Positions 5,320-12,224 of a stretch of 12,619 nt of DNA are shown one piece after another. Numbering within the stretch: the stretch's first letter is position 1; each line of letters opens with the position of its first letter. The notes under the pieces were generated by a model. It saw nothing but the letters and a program-made list of their open reading frames with translations, searched no databases and was not told where the DNA came from. Source of the DNA: Gammaproteobacteria bacterium (GTDB lineage: Bacteria > Pseudomonadota > Gammaproteobacteria > Pseudomonadales > Pseudohongiellaceae). The stretch spans positions 1-12,619 of the forward strand of contig JAESUV010000008.1 in assembly GCA_016762975.1 (NCBI GenBank), read 5' to 3'. The position numbers and the translations under genes were made by a program.

Positions 5320-5589
5320 GCAGTGCTGGCGTGGTTAGGGGCCGGAGTTGGTAGGAATGTTGGGGCGTCTTGGCATATCGAAGGTGCGCGGAAAAGATGG
5401 CGAGGCAGTGAGGGCGAAAACGTTGGAGTGCACCTGAGGGGCCGGAGAATGTGGTGGTGCGCGCGGAGGTCGACTGGCGGTTTTTACCTGGGGCGCCGCC
5501 AGATTTTGTCGCCGGGACCGGCCAACGTCAGCCTGGAAACCCGACTTCTTCTGCGTCTTATCGTAAAACGTCCATAGCCGGCGTCTCGC
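5320..5589. other. GC-rich non-coding stretch
   Basis: No convincing gene is present. Open frames exist on both strands, but their products are Arg/Gly/Pro/Ser-rich, match no family I know, and cross strong hairpins further on. The left part is related to the flank of E2, as noted for E3. The rest holds no signal I can name. Confidence 0.5.
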
Positions 5590-5754
5590 GCCCGTCAGCA
5601 GACGGGCCACACCGAGGCCACGAAAAAGCGGGGAGGGAGGCGTCTCGCGGTTCTCTGTGGCTTCTTGCGAGCACTGAGGGGCTTGACCAGGCCCAACCTT
5701 TTCCTTTTAAGCCTGCCGGCGATTCGCCGGTCCACCTCTGCGAGAAGGGAGGTG
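5590..5754. repeat. Three tandem hairpins upstream of the origin
   Basis: GCCCGTC AGCA GACGGGC (5590-5607), CCGGCG ATT CGCCGG (5716-5730) and CACCTC/GAGGTG around a 10-nt loop (5733-5754). All are perfect stems. With the following terminator-like hairpin they could be the folded part of a regulatory RNA or a single-strand initiation site. Neither is proven. Confidence 0.5.
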
Positions 5755-5775
5755 TCGGGGGAAGAGGTTCCCCTG

Positions 5776-5807
5776 ACCGGGGGTCTTGGGGCAGAGCCCC
5801 CGGTTTT
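5776..5807 (+). terminator. Intrinsic terminator-like hairpin with alternative fold
   Basis: ACCGGGGG (5776-5783) pairs with CCCCCGGT (5797-5804), followed by TTTT ending at 5807. The loop contains GGGG CAG AGCCCC, so a second, shorter stem (GGGG/CCCC) competes for the same right arm. That is an attenuator-like arrangement. It points away from any transcript entering from 5300-5770 and lies about 130 bp before the putative origin promoter. Confidence 0.6.
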
Positions 5808-5939
5808 AGGCGTGGCGGCGAAAGCCGACTCGATCCGGAACTAGTAAGGAATGGGGGTGGGAGGTCGGCTGGAAAGTTTGGCACAGTCTCCACAGGATTC
5901 TGGTACATGTTTTTTAAAGTTGGTCAGGTTTTAAAGGTA

Positions 5940-5968
5940 CTGACATGGACATATCTCGTTGGTATTAA
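5940..5968 (+). promoter_or_regulatory. Candidate sigma70-type promoter before the origin
   Basis: CTGACA (5940-5945) and TATTAA (5963-5968) are separated by 17 bp. They match the -35 consensus at five of six bases and the -10 at four of six. The site points toward the iterons and parA, so it could drive parA-RHH-rep or a primer transcript through the origin. It would be sensitive to Rep binding just downstream. Confidence 0.4.
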
Positions 5969-5985
5969 AGAGAGAAATGGCGTTC

Positions 5986-6087
5986 AGCGTACCAAGATGC
6001 ACGAAGCAAGCGTACCAAGATGCACGAAGCAAGCGTTGTAACGTGCTGTTTTTACTTATTTGTTAGCGTACCAAGATGCACGAAGCA
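5986..6087 (+). repeat. Iteron family A: 23-bp repeats (GTACCAAGATGCACGAAGCA core)
   Basis: Copies at 5986-6008 and 6009-6031 are head to tail with a 23-bp period. A third is at 6065-6087, and a fourth, diverged and partial copy lies at about 6224-6244 (CACCAAGATGCACGAGGCA). Copies 3 and 4 are both followed by GATCT. Between copies 2 and 3 is an AT-rich stretch (about 6044-6064) suited to strand opening. About two helical turns per repeat is typical of Rep-binding iterons. Confidence 0.8.
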
Positions 6088-6107
6088 GATCTTCCAAAAA
6101 CTCAGGG

Positions 6108-6116
6108 TTATCCACA
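6108..6116 (+). promoter_or_regulatory. Consensus DnaA box
   Basis: TTATCCACA is a perfect match to the DnaA box consensus. It lies between iteron family A and iteron family B, as expected in an iteron-type origin that recruits host DnaA. Confidence 0.85.
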
Positions 6117-6117
6117 C

Positions 6118-6284
6118 ACAAACCAACATCCACACAAATGTTGGTTTGTTGTAACCCACATTATTTCTTCGCCTCACAAACCAACATTTGCACATCACAA
6201 CAAATGTTGGTTTGTACAAATATGCACCAAGATGCACGAGGCAGATCTCACCCACAAACCAACATTCACACAAACCAACATTTG
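6118..6284. repeat. Iteron family B: six copies of ACAAACCAACATTTG
   Basis: Copies on the plus strand lie at 6118-6129, 6176-6190, 6254-6266 and 6270-6284; inverted copies lie at 6135-6149 and 6201-6215. The first four form two inverted pairs and the last two are direct. With the DnaA box and family A this defines oriV at about 5986-6290. Inverted copies often serve as operators for autoregulation, direct ones for initiation, so part of this array may control parA-rep expression. Confidence 0.85.
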
Positions 6285-6318
6285 TGCAGCGGGAGACCTG
6301 GCGTCCAACCCCGAGGGC

Positions 6319-7047
6319 GTGCCACGCTCTCGGCCAGTGCTCAACAACACAAATAAGCCCCTCACCGTGGCGCTGGTAAACCAAAAAGGGGGCGTGGGCA
6401 AAACCACCCTGGCCTACCACCTGGCCGCCGCCGCCCATCTAGATCGAAAGCGCACCTTGGTTCTCGACCTGGACTCCCAGGGTTCGGCGCTTGACTGGTT
6501 TGCCGCGCGCACAGAGAAGTCACCTCTCTACGGAATGGCCGTCGCAAAGGTTGATGTCCCCCTGACCCGGGCAGCGTTCATGCAGCTCACAGAAGGGTTT
6601 GACGTTGTAATCCTAGATGCCCCCGCAAGACTGGGAAACATGACGCGCGCCGCCGCCGTTGCCGCCGATGTCGTAGTAATCCCGCTACAGCCGTCCCCTC
6701 TCGACCTATGGGCATGTAGCGATACCATCGAAACCCTCGATAGCGCCGACGAAATCAGAGAGCAACTCGGAGACAGCCCGGTCCGGCGACTAGCGGTCCT
6801 CAATCGAGCGCAGGCCAATACAAAAATTGCGCGCTCAGCTTGTGCCGCTGTCGATTTTGCCGAACTCCTAGGCGTGACAGTACATCAGCGCGTCGCTTTC
6901 GCAGTTGCCGCAACCACGGGCGAGACCGTACTAACCACGGACCCACGCAGCGCCGCCGCCGCAGAGATCTGGGACCTATACGGGGCCATCCTCAAAGCCC
7001 TCACCACCGACACAGCAACTGACAAGGAAGTACTCGCAACATGTTAA
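6319..7047 (+). CDS. parA: ParA-family partition ATPase
   Basis: With start GTG 6319 the protein is 242 aa. It carries the deviant Walker A motif NQKGGVGKTT (residues 21-30), the A' motif LDLDSQGSALDW and Walker B DVVILDAP. The length and the S-A-L-D-W and later L-D-L-W-A segments fit the small ParA/VirC1-like plasmid ATPases without an N-terminal HTH. ParA moves plasmid copies along the nucleoid with a centromere-binding partner, here probably the overlapping RHH gene. The start is uncertain: GTG 6337 and GTG 6367 are also in frame and no strong ribosome site decides. The frame stays open to 6076, but that part only reads through iterons. It is the first gene after oriV and overlaps the next gene by 7 bp. 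Confidence 0.92.
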   Translation: MPRSRPVLNNTNKPLTVALVNQKGGVGKTTLAYHLAAAAHLDRKRTLVLDLDSQGSALDWFAARTEKSPLYGMAVAKVDVPLTRAAFMQLTEGFDVVILDAPARLGNMTRAAAVAADVVVIPLQPSPLDLWACSDTIETLDSADEIREQLGDSPVRRLAVLNRAQANTKIARSACAAVDFAELLGVTVHQRVAFAVAATTGETVLTTDPRSAAAAEIWDLYGAILKALTTDTATDKEVLATC

Positions 7048-7265
7048 GCTCCAAGCGTCCATCAAAGCAGCCCAAAAAAGCAACTGTCAAGGCAGCAGAG
7101 CAGTTCTCAGGCGAACACGTCACCGCCACCAGGCTCTCTGTCGATATTTCGACAGAGTTACACAGGAAGCTAAAGCTTCTGGCCGCTGCACAGGGCGTCT
7201 CGCAGAGGACTCTAGTGATCGAAGCGCTACAAAGCCAGTACGCCGAGCTTGCCGACGCATCATGA
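7041..7265 (+). CDS. Ribbon-helix-helix DNA-binding protein, probable ParB-type partner
   Basis: This is a 74-aa basic protein. The N-terminal 25 residues are Lys-rich and probably unstructured. Residues 29-37 (ATRLSVDIS) form the beta strand, 38-52 (TELHRKLKLLAAAQG) the first helix, and 54-70 (SQRTLVIEALQSQYAEL) the second. That is the MetJ/Arc RHH pattern. It overlaps parA by 7 bp and the rep gene by the ATGA at 7262-7265, so the three are translated as one unit. RHH proteins placed after a small ParA usually bind the centromere and repress the operon (ParG/omega type). The binding site here is not identified; the family B inverted repeats are candidates. Confidence 0.8.
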   Translation: MLSSKRPSKQPKKATVKAAEQFSGEHVTATRLSVDISTELHRKLKLLAAAQGVSQRTLVIEALQSQYAELADAS

Positions 7266-8227
7266 CCTCACTTACTCAACGCAGAGTAAACCGGATCGAG
7301 CGATCAGAAAAAGCCGTAGAGGCCCGCCAAGCGAACAACCAGTCGCTAGGTTTTGCGCCTCGCGACTTCGTGCTTTGCGGGCTACCCTACAGGAGAATCG
7401 ACGGCATCGAGCACACTCGACGGAACGGAAAAATGCTCTTGCGCATCGTCGGGGACCCTCGCCACGGCGTTCCCTTCGGCCAAGATCGGCTGTTACCCAT
7501 CTGGCTGGCCACTGCATTCCAAATGCTAGGCTGTCCGGAATCGAACGTGATCCGATTTCGCTCGGCCGCCGACATCTTGACCGCATTCAAACTTGGCACC
7601 GACGGGCGCCAGTACACACGGTTACGTGAGCGTATTGAGCGCGTGTTCCATGCGACCTACTTCGTGGAAGACCACTCTCGCCCTGACCGGATCAGCGCCG
7701 AGCGCTACCAGGTCATGAGACGCCTGGAGCTAACCATCTCCAAACGTCAGAAGGTAAATCAGTGGCTACTCTGGGACAATTCAATCGAACTCGATCCGAC
7801 CTTCGCTAACGATGTACGACAAGCTCCAGTTCCCATAGATTTGGAAACTGTTATTGCACTCAAGGACAAGCCCTCTGCTCTCGATCTCTATTGCTGGCAA
7901 GCGCTGCGAAGTCATCAGCTCATGAGGCTTGGGCGCGCTACCGCCGTCCCATTGTTTGGGGACACGGGCCTAGTCGCACAGTTGGGCACACAGGGGCAGC
8001 AACCTCGAAAACTACGACAAATGCTGAACTTAGCCCAGGGCTACGTAAAGGCCGCGTGGCCAGAATGCCCCAATTATATCACGCGAAAAAATGGCCGTGA
8101 CGTCTTCGTCCTGCGTCCCGCACAGGCCGTTGTCCTCAAGAGTAAGTGCAAACTACCCGGCGTACGTGGAGGGCCGTCTAACGCCGACAAGAGCAGGGAG
8201 CATGACCTTGTTCTTATTAAGGAATGA
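7262..8227 (+). CDS. repA: Plasmid replication initiator, RepA family
   Basis: This is a 321-aa protein. The start lies in an ATGA overlap with the RHH gene. Residues 41-90 contain LPYRRIDGIEHTRRNG and a GVPFGQDRLLPIWLATAF segment, then YTRLRERIERVF (118-129), ELTISKRQK near 156, and PVPIDLETVIALKDKPSALD (189-208). These follow the layout of RepA_C/plasmid-encoded RepA (PF04796): P-Y-R near the start, G-x-P-[YF]-G-x-x-x-R-L-L-x-x-[WL], TRLREQ, and VPxDxxxxxALKxSPxALDLYxW. Rep would bind the iterons at 5986-6284 and, with DnaA, open the origin. It is the last gene of the parA-RHH-rep unit. A GGGG/CCCC hairpin about 30-50 bp after the stop has no T-run, so termination there is unproven. Confidence 0.88.
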   Translation: MTSLTQRRVNRIERSEKAVEARQANNQSLGFAPRDFVLCGLPYRRIDGIEHTRRNGKMLLRIVGDPRHGVPFGQDRLLPIWLATAFQMLGCPESNVIRFRSAADILTAFKLGTDGRQYTRLRERIERVFHATYFVEDHSRPDRISAERYQVMRRLELTISKRQKVNQWLLWDNSIELDPTFANDVRQAPVPIDLETVIALKDKPSALDLYCWQALRSHQLMRLGRATAVPLFGDTGLVAQLGTQGQQPRKLRQMLNLAQGYVKAAWPECPNYITRKNGRDVFVLRPAQAVVLKSKCKLPGVRGGPSNADKSREHDLVLIKE

Positions 8228-8651
8228 CTAGACGTAAGCGCGCCACTCACTGTGGGACATGGGGTGACGCCCCCCTCTGATTCGAGTCCAGCTAGCGCAG
8301 CAGGGCAGACAGCACGCGACCACTAGAAGCAGCGAGTACATCTGGCCGAAATCATTATTACATAATATCTCGTAGACAAACATCCTCCGCTCCGGAGGAT
8401 AAGCCGTTATGGCAACGGCATAAAGCCAGTAATCACAGCCCAGTAATCGATGATTTGGCGAAATACATAATGTGCTTTTCTCGAAAAGAATACGCCTTGG
8501 CAAGGCATGCAGTGAATTCTGCGTGCGCCGACTCACGCTTGACAGAGCCAATGCAAGCAGGTTAACTGCGAAAAAGGCGTAGCGTTTTATTTCGACGACA
8601 CTTGAGTCGTTGTAAGTGTTTTTAGGAAAAAATAGAACGAGTGAATACTTC
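8228..8651. other. Intergenic region with tandem hairpins and a direct repeat
   Basis: Two perfect hairpins abut: ATCCTCCG CTC CGGAGGAT (8382-8400) and GCCGTT ATGGC AACGGC (8403-8419). Then come two copies of CCAGTAATC, 14 bp apart (8426-8434, 8440-8448), and ACACTT/AAGTGT followed by TTTTT (8598-8623). The last could be a weak terminator or part of the promoter region of the 8652 gene. An open frame on the minus strand (8662-8228) covers all of this, but it crosses the hairpins, has no ribosome site and resembles no family, so I do not call it a gene. Confidence 0.55.
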
Positions 8652-9218
8652 ATGTCTAACAATCATATAAACTATCTAATGCCTGTTTTCTTCATAGGTT
8701 TTCTCGGGTGCTCACAATCCAGCGATGACATGCTCGAAGCTGCCGTGAATCAGAGGGCGATCGTTTCTGCCTCAGGGGACAGGACAAGCTTTGTTTTAAC
8801 CGATGCTCCAGACACAGCAGATATCTCGGCCCTGTCAGACCCGTCTTTCCTTGAAAAAACTAATTTCTGGTGGATTCGCATCGACATGCCAAGCGACAGC
8901 GACACGCTTGTTGATAGCCCATCAGGGTTCCAAGGAGACCTCTCTCAGAACATCGACGTAGTCTTCACGCACAACTACAAAGGGGTTTGCGATCCCAGTG
9001 CCGACGTACCCAGTATCTGCTGGCTACGCGAGCACTACACTGCCGGCGAGACAGGCCTAAAAGGCGTCACCTCCATAAAGACTGTGAATGGCAACCTGGA
9101 GCTCTACTACTCTGTCGATTGGCAGGGAATTACGGATCGCTTTGAATCAGAACCATCCTGGTTTCACCACATTGTCGAAGGCGGCGGAGTCGCAAAGATC
9201 GAAGAGGGAACGCAATGA
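8652..9218 (+). CDS. Predicted lipoprotein, unknown function
   Basis: This is a 188-aa protein. The N-terminus (MSNNHINYLM, then PVFFIGFLGC) gives a short hydrophobic segment ending in lipobox LGC with Cys20, so it is probably lipidated and membrane-anchored. The mature part is acidic and polar, with a Trp-rich patch FWWIRIDMP, two further Cys (VCDP and ICWL) that may form a disulfide, and a WFHHIVEGGG segment near the end. No known domain is recognised. The start ATG 8652 has a weak GAGTGA upstream; an in-frame ATG at 8616 would add 12 charged residues ahead of the hydrophobic segment and spoil the signal peptide. Its TGA overlaps the ATG of the next gene (ATGA, 9215-9218), so the two are coupled. 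Confidence 0.8.
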   Translation: MSNNHINYLMPVFFIGFLGCSQSSDDMLEAAVNQRAIVSASGDRTSFVLTDAPDTADISALSDPSFLEKTNFWWIRIDMPSDSDTLVDSPSGFQGDLSQNIDVVFTHNYKGVCDPSADVPSICWLREHYTAGETGLKGVTSIKTVNGNLELYYSVDWQGITDRFESEPSWFHHIVEGGGVAKIEEGTQ

Positions 9219-9826
9219 AGAAACTAGGCATACTACTCGCCCTGCTTGCCGGAACACTGACCTGGAGATCTTCGGCGAATAGCACGACCTTTCTTAACTG
9301 GGCAGACGAGTTCGCCTCTGGCCAGGTTTACTGTCAATTTGTTAGCCTGGGAGGCATAGCAGGGAACTGCACGTTCCAACACAACTGGACGGATCAGGTT
9401 CCTGCCAATACTACTGGCACAAACAATACGTGGTCATATGTCGGCGCCCAGGGCTCATCTACCCAGGGTCGCGCCAACGCGGTCGAGAAAATTATGTTCT
9501 CGATATCTGACCGGCACAGCAAAAATTGCGGCAACGTCTCAGTTTACATGACGCGCTCTCGCACAACAGGCGCCATCCCCGGAGAAGGAGCATCATGCAC
9601 GTCAGGTTCCCAGCAATTTGTTGGCACCGCTGCATATACCTACAATACTTGCGCACAAGGAGATCAGCACTTTTATGAGAGCCACGGACTCCTGCCAGCA
9701 TTCAACTTCAGTGCCGAGGCGGGCACGCCGGGGACAATAGGCTACCACTCTCGGCACATGGTGTATGAAAGTGTTTCTAATATTTTCGATTGGCAAGATG
9801 GGTGCTTTAAGATTCAGTGGCTTTGA
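9215..9826 (+). CDS. Predicted secreted protein with six cysteines
   Basis: This is a 203-aa protein. A typical Sec signal peptide is present: MKK, a hydrophobic core LGILLALLAGTL, and a small-residue cleavage region (SSANS) near residues 19-23. The mature part is rich in Asn, Thr, Ser, Gly and aromatic residues, with six Cys (three possible disulfides), no Lys-rich stretch, and a WDW-like end (FDWQDGCFKIQWL). The composition suggests a beta-rich extracellular protein. I recognise no family. Translationally coupled to the upstream lipoprotein, it may act with it at the cell surface. Its stop overlaps the next start (TTGA). Confidence 0.8.
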   Translation: MKKLGILLALLAGTLTWRSSANSTTFLNWADEFASGQVYCQFVSLGGIAGNCTFQHNWTDQVPANTTGTNNTWSYVGAQGSSTQGRANAVEKIMFSISDRHSKNCGNVSVYMTRSRTTGAIPGEGASCTSGSQQFVGTAAYTYNTCAQGDQHFYESHGLLPAFNFSAEAGTPGTIGYHSRHMVYESVSNIFDWQDGCFKIQWL

Positions 9827-10074
9827 CGATAAGCACTACACCCCCCTACGCCGATCCTAGGCTCGGCGACCGCATTGCCGTAGTTGACGGGAAAGACATC
9901 AATGCAATGATCGACATGGAGCCCATAGCCCTCGCTCTCGGCGTTGAGCTCGTCGTCGTGACCCTGAAATCTCCTGGCTGGGCTAAGGCTAAGGTTTGCG
10001 ACGGGCCGCATGAGGGCGGGATGGCCATTCTGCGATACTGCGAAGACAACTACCGCCTCGTGTTGCGTGCTTAA
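9823..10074 (+). CDS. Small protein, unknown function
   Basis: About 83 aa from TTG 9823, which overlaps the preceding stop (TTGA); GTG 9817 in the same frame would add two residues. No signal peptide: the start TISTTPPYADPRLGDRIAVV is soluble-protein-like and hydrophobic strands alternate (IALALGVELVVVTL), which suggests a small alpha/beta cytoplasmic domain. Two Cys occur (VCDG and RYCED). Position and overlap place it in the same transcript as the two exported proteins before it. No family is recognised, so the coding call rests on the open frame, the overlap and the balanced composition. Confidence 0.6.
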   Translation: MTISTTPPYADPRLGDRIAVVDGKDINAMIDMEPIALALGVELVVVTLKSPGWAKAKVCDGPHEGGMAILRYCEDNYRLVLRA

Positions 10075-10086
10075 TTGTCACTCTGC

Positions 10087-10127
10087 CTTGCTAATGCTTC
10101 TCTATATAACCTCCCTTATAAATGATA
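10087..10127 (+). repeat. Hairpin repeat R1 (TTCTCTAYATAAS-CTCCC-TTAT)
   Basis: TAATGCTTCTCTATATAACC and the following TCCCTTATAAA match 12225-12262 over about 40 bp. The core ATAA/TTAT can pair around CCTCCC. The loop resembles the anti-Shine-Dalgarno end of 16S rRNA. It lies directly upstream of the 10179 gene. Confidence 0.7.
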
Positions 10128-10178
10128 CTTCGCGGGCGACTGCTTGGACGTAGAAAAAGGGCGTGCTACGCTGCGTGG

Positions 10179-10724
10179 ATGAAGGTGTCCAATAAGAAAA
10201 AACCCAGTGAAATATTGAGTGATGTTCGCGAAGCGTTCACGAAACTTCCCAAGGGTAAGGCGAGTCACAATCGTCACTGGGTAAGCGCCTATGACATTCT
10301 AGGACTTCTGTCAGAAGAGCTCCAAGAGCAGCTCATAAACGAGCGGTGCGATCCTGGGAAAGGGGGCGGGCAACACTATTCAGCCGCAAGTGTTGTTGCC
10401 GGTGCATGCGAGATGCTGAGCAATAGGGGTGAGGTTGATCTCTCCTTCTATGCTCCAACAGGCGCAACGAAGTACGAAATAGTGAGAAAGGGATTCAGTG
10501 CGGGCTATGAGCTTTGTGGGATCTACCGTCTCCGCTGGCCAGTCGAAGCAGGGCAATGCAACAAGGGTCACTTCAGCACCTTTCTCGCTAAGCTGGACTG
10601 TCTTGCTGTGGCTGTGACGGAAAGGAAGGCAGTCGCAGGCATCACCAATGCGTACGCCGAAGCCAAGAAGGAGCTGATGGCCTGCGACGACTGCCATAAA
10701 GTATTTGAGTCGTTCAAGTCTTAG
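10179..10724 (+). CDS. Protein of unknown function, possible winged-helix-like domain
   Basis: This is a 181-aa protein. Recognisable blocks are HWVSAYDILGLLSEELQEQL (about residues 33-52), GKGGGQHYSAASVVAGACEML, a short strand VDLSFY, and FSAGYELCGIYRLRW. This order (AYDIL-LP-x-RDRLI, YSAASVVxxAxxML, VCGLYR) recurs in hypothetical proteins I associate with mobile or phage-related DNA, and it looks like a small helical or winged-helix fold. No signal peptide, so cytoplasmic. Cys residues cluster toward the end (ACDDC). ATG 10122 in frame would add 19 basic residues and starts right at the repeat R1; the internal ATG 10179 is preferred because MKVSNKKKPSEIL looks like a natural start. Neither has a good ribosome site. 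Confidence 0.7.
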   Translation: MKVSNKKKPSEILSDVREAFTKLPKGKASHNRHWVSAYDILGLLSEELQEQLINERCDPGKGGGQHYSAASVVAGACEMLSNRGEVDLSFYAPTGATKYEIVRKGFSAGYELCGIYRLRWPVEAGQCNKGHFSTFLAKLDCLAVAVTERKAVAGITNAYAEAKKELMACDDCHKVFESFKS

Positions 10725-10736
10725 CCCGCTCCCTTC

Positions 10737-11306
10737 ATGCTTGTTCCCATACCCCGTTATGCGTCATGGCTAACAATACCTATCGTGTTCTCGTTGATGT
10801 TTTCGTGCAAGGACTCCTCGCGTCCACCCCCAGAAAGCCAACAAAAAAACACTCCTCGCAGGGATGTTGATATGGCCCATAGCAAGCGCCCCTCCTACCA
10901 CCCTGGAAGTCTGCGCATAATCCCACTAGAAGGGGACAATAAAAATCGCCTGAGAGTAAAAATAGACATGACCCTGCACGTCCGTCGCAGCATGTCGTGG
11001 GCATGGTCATATCAACTCTACAAACTAAACAGCAAAATTGTGACACCGTTCTCTGAATCTCCAAAGACATTGATAACCAAACTGGACACATACTCTATGA
11101 CTCAAGACATTGAGACTATCCCCCTTGAAGACGGGGCTCACTACCAACTCAGAGCTCGCATGGCCGTCTGGGTTGATGGATTTCGTGATCCCGCCTATTT
11201 CGAGAACACACTGTTCTTTGCGGTGGACAACGGATTCTGGGATGTCAGTATTGCTGAGTGGTACGCGGGCGAGGGCGCACTCAAAAACAAACTATTCACT
11301 CCCTAG
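10737..11306 (+). CDS. Predicted lipoprotein, unknown function
   Basis: This is a 189-aa protein. The signal sequence is MLVPIPRYASWLTIPIVFSL followed by lipobox MFSC with Cys24; a proline- and lysine-rich linker (KDSSRPPPESQQKNTPRR) follows. The mature domain, about residues 55-189, has alternating strands with many Trp, Tyr and Arg, for example MSWAWSYQLYKL and ALRARMAVWV-like patterns. This suggests a beta-sandwich of unknown family. There are no further Cys. It starts 12 bp after the previous stop, so co-transcription is likely. No ribosome site is evident before ATG 10737. Confidence 0.78.
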   Translation: MLVPIPRYASWLTIPIVFSLMFSCKDSSRPPPESQQKNTPRRDVDMAHSKRPSYHPGSLRIIPLEGDNKNRLRVKIDMTLHVRRSMSWAWSYQLYKLNSKIVTPFSESPKTLITKLDTYSMTQDIETIPLEDGAHYQLRARMAVWVDGFRDPAYFENTLFFAVDNGFWDVSIAEWYAGEGALKNKLFTP

Positions 11307-11399
11307 AGTTAGCTAGCGTTTCCCTGTGTGGAGCGATCCTTGATATCTATGGTGACTTTCCAGCCGACTGCCCTACGGAAGTCTGGGCAATGAATAATC

Positions 11400-11747
11400 T
11401 TGAGTAGTTCACACTTACCTTCACCCTCTTGCACAGACCATCTTCTGAGCGTCGCTCTTGCCATGGCACTTTTCGGAGCGTCCCCTGCCTGTTCCGACAA
11501 TGACTCCTCTGCTCGGGACACAGGAGTAGCAGCCCTTCCAATCTCTACTGTTTGCGACGACCTGTGCCCCAAACTGATCGAGTGCGGTGAGTTCACGACT
11601 ATCTCGGAGTGCTGCACTGAAGCAGGCAACGAAGGCGCTGACTGCCTAGAAAGCGACCTGCCTGGAATCTTGAGTTGCACAGACAACGAACCCAGCTGTT
11701 CGACTTTTTCTGATTGCCTCAATTCGATTCCCTGCCTGGAACAATAG
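11400..11747 (+). CDS. Small secreted cysteine-rich protein
   Basis: 115 aa from TTG 11400; the frame has a stop at 11391, so the start must lie between these points and the first internal ATG (11462). A hydrophobic stretch LLSVALAMALFGASPAC ends in a possible signal-peptide or weak lipobox Cys31. The mature part has ten Cys in a VCDDLCPKLIEC ... ECC ... DC ... SC ... SC ... DC ... PC pattern, consistent with five disulfides. Such Cys-rich exported proteins are frequent in Myxococcota-like genomes, which is an inference about the host only. No catalytic motif is visible. The function is unknown. The next gene starts 23 bp downstream. Confidence 0.65.
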   Translation: MSSSHLPSPSCTDHLLSVALAMALFGASPACSDNDSSARDTGVAALPISTVCDDLCPKLIECGEFTTISECCTEAGNEGADCLESDLPGILSCTDNEPSCSTFSDCLNSIPCLEQ

Positions 11748-11770
11748 TGCACTCGATCGAGAGCTATCGA

Positions 11771-12175
11771 ATGGTAGCGGCAGGATTCTTGTTGTTTGCC
11801 TGCTCGGGCCCTACTCCCATTCAGGCGACAGACTCCGGTACCGATTCAGCCGACGCTGGCCACTGCACATTTCCTCTTGACGAATGTGGTGACCAATGTC
11901 CGCCAAACGAACAGGCGGCCAGAGACGAAGCCGTCGAGGCATGTGGCGCGCCTTCCTTGGTGTCGTTCGCCGGCCAGTGTGGAAACTATCGATATGTTGA
12001 ACAATACGACGTGGCCAGGGGCGTTATCTACTATTTTGATGAGCAAGACCAATTAGCAGGTGTCAAAATTACCGCTGCGATTCCAGTCTACTGCGATAAA
12101 ACATCCACTGAAATCACGCTTGGATTCATTCCGGACTGCGTGCTCGTGCAGGACGTCGATCTATGCTCCCTGTAA
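11771..12175 (+). CDS. Cysteine-rich lipoprotein, unknown function
   Basis: 134 aa from ATG 11771, preceded by GAGAG at seven bases. GTG 11747, overlapping the previous TAG, would add eight residues and is an alternative start. The signal MVAAGFLLFAC ends in lipobox FAC with Cys11. A linker of Ser, Thr, Asp, Ala and Gly (ATDSGTDSADAG) follows, then eight more Cys, starting HCTFPLDECGDQCPPNEQAA. The linker style is typical of surface lipoproteins of Myxococcota and Bradymonadota. A central aromatic stretch (YRYVEQYDVARGVIYYF) suggests a beta domain. No enzyme motif is recognised. It follows the other cysteine-rich gene, and the two may be related in role. Confidence 0.78.
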   Translation: MVAAGFLLFACSGPTPIQATDSGTDSADAGHCTFPLDECGDQCPPNEQAARDEAVEACGAPSLVSFAGQCGNYRYVEQYDVARGVIYYFDEQDQLAGVKITAAIPVYCDKTSTEITLGFIPDCVLVQDVDLCSL

Positions 12176-12224
12176 CGAAATTTCATAGGGGCCCTGTCGT
12201 GGTGGTCTTGGCTGTCAGCCCTTG

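Noticed and set aside
5451..6041. Open frame of 196 codons before the origin
   Set aside because: It crosses four strong hairpins, a terminator-like signal and two iterons, and its composition is not protein-like.
5986..6290. Possible CRISPR array
   Set aside because: Repeats are of two kinds, partly inverted, with irregular short spacing and a DnaA box between; this fits an iteron origin and no cas gene is present.
6076..6318. N-terminal extension of ParA
   Set aside because: The frame is open, but it lies entirely in the iteron array; ParA proteins of this type begin shortly before the Walker A motif.
6052..6438. Minus-strand open frame with repeated peptide units
   Set aside because: The peptide repeats are translations of the iterons, so this is not a repeat protein.
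8228..8662. Open frame of 144 codons on the minus strand after rep
   Set aside because: It crosses tandem hairpins and direct repeats, overlaps the start of the plus-strand lipoprotein gene, and has no ribosome site.
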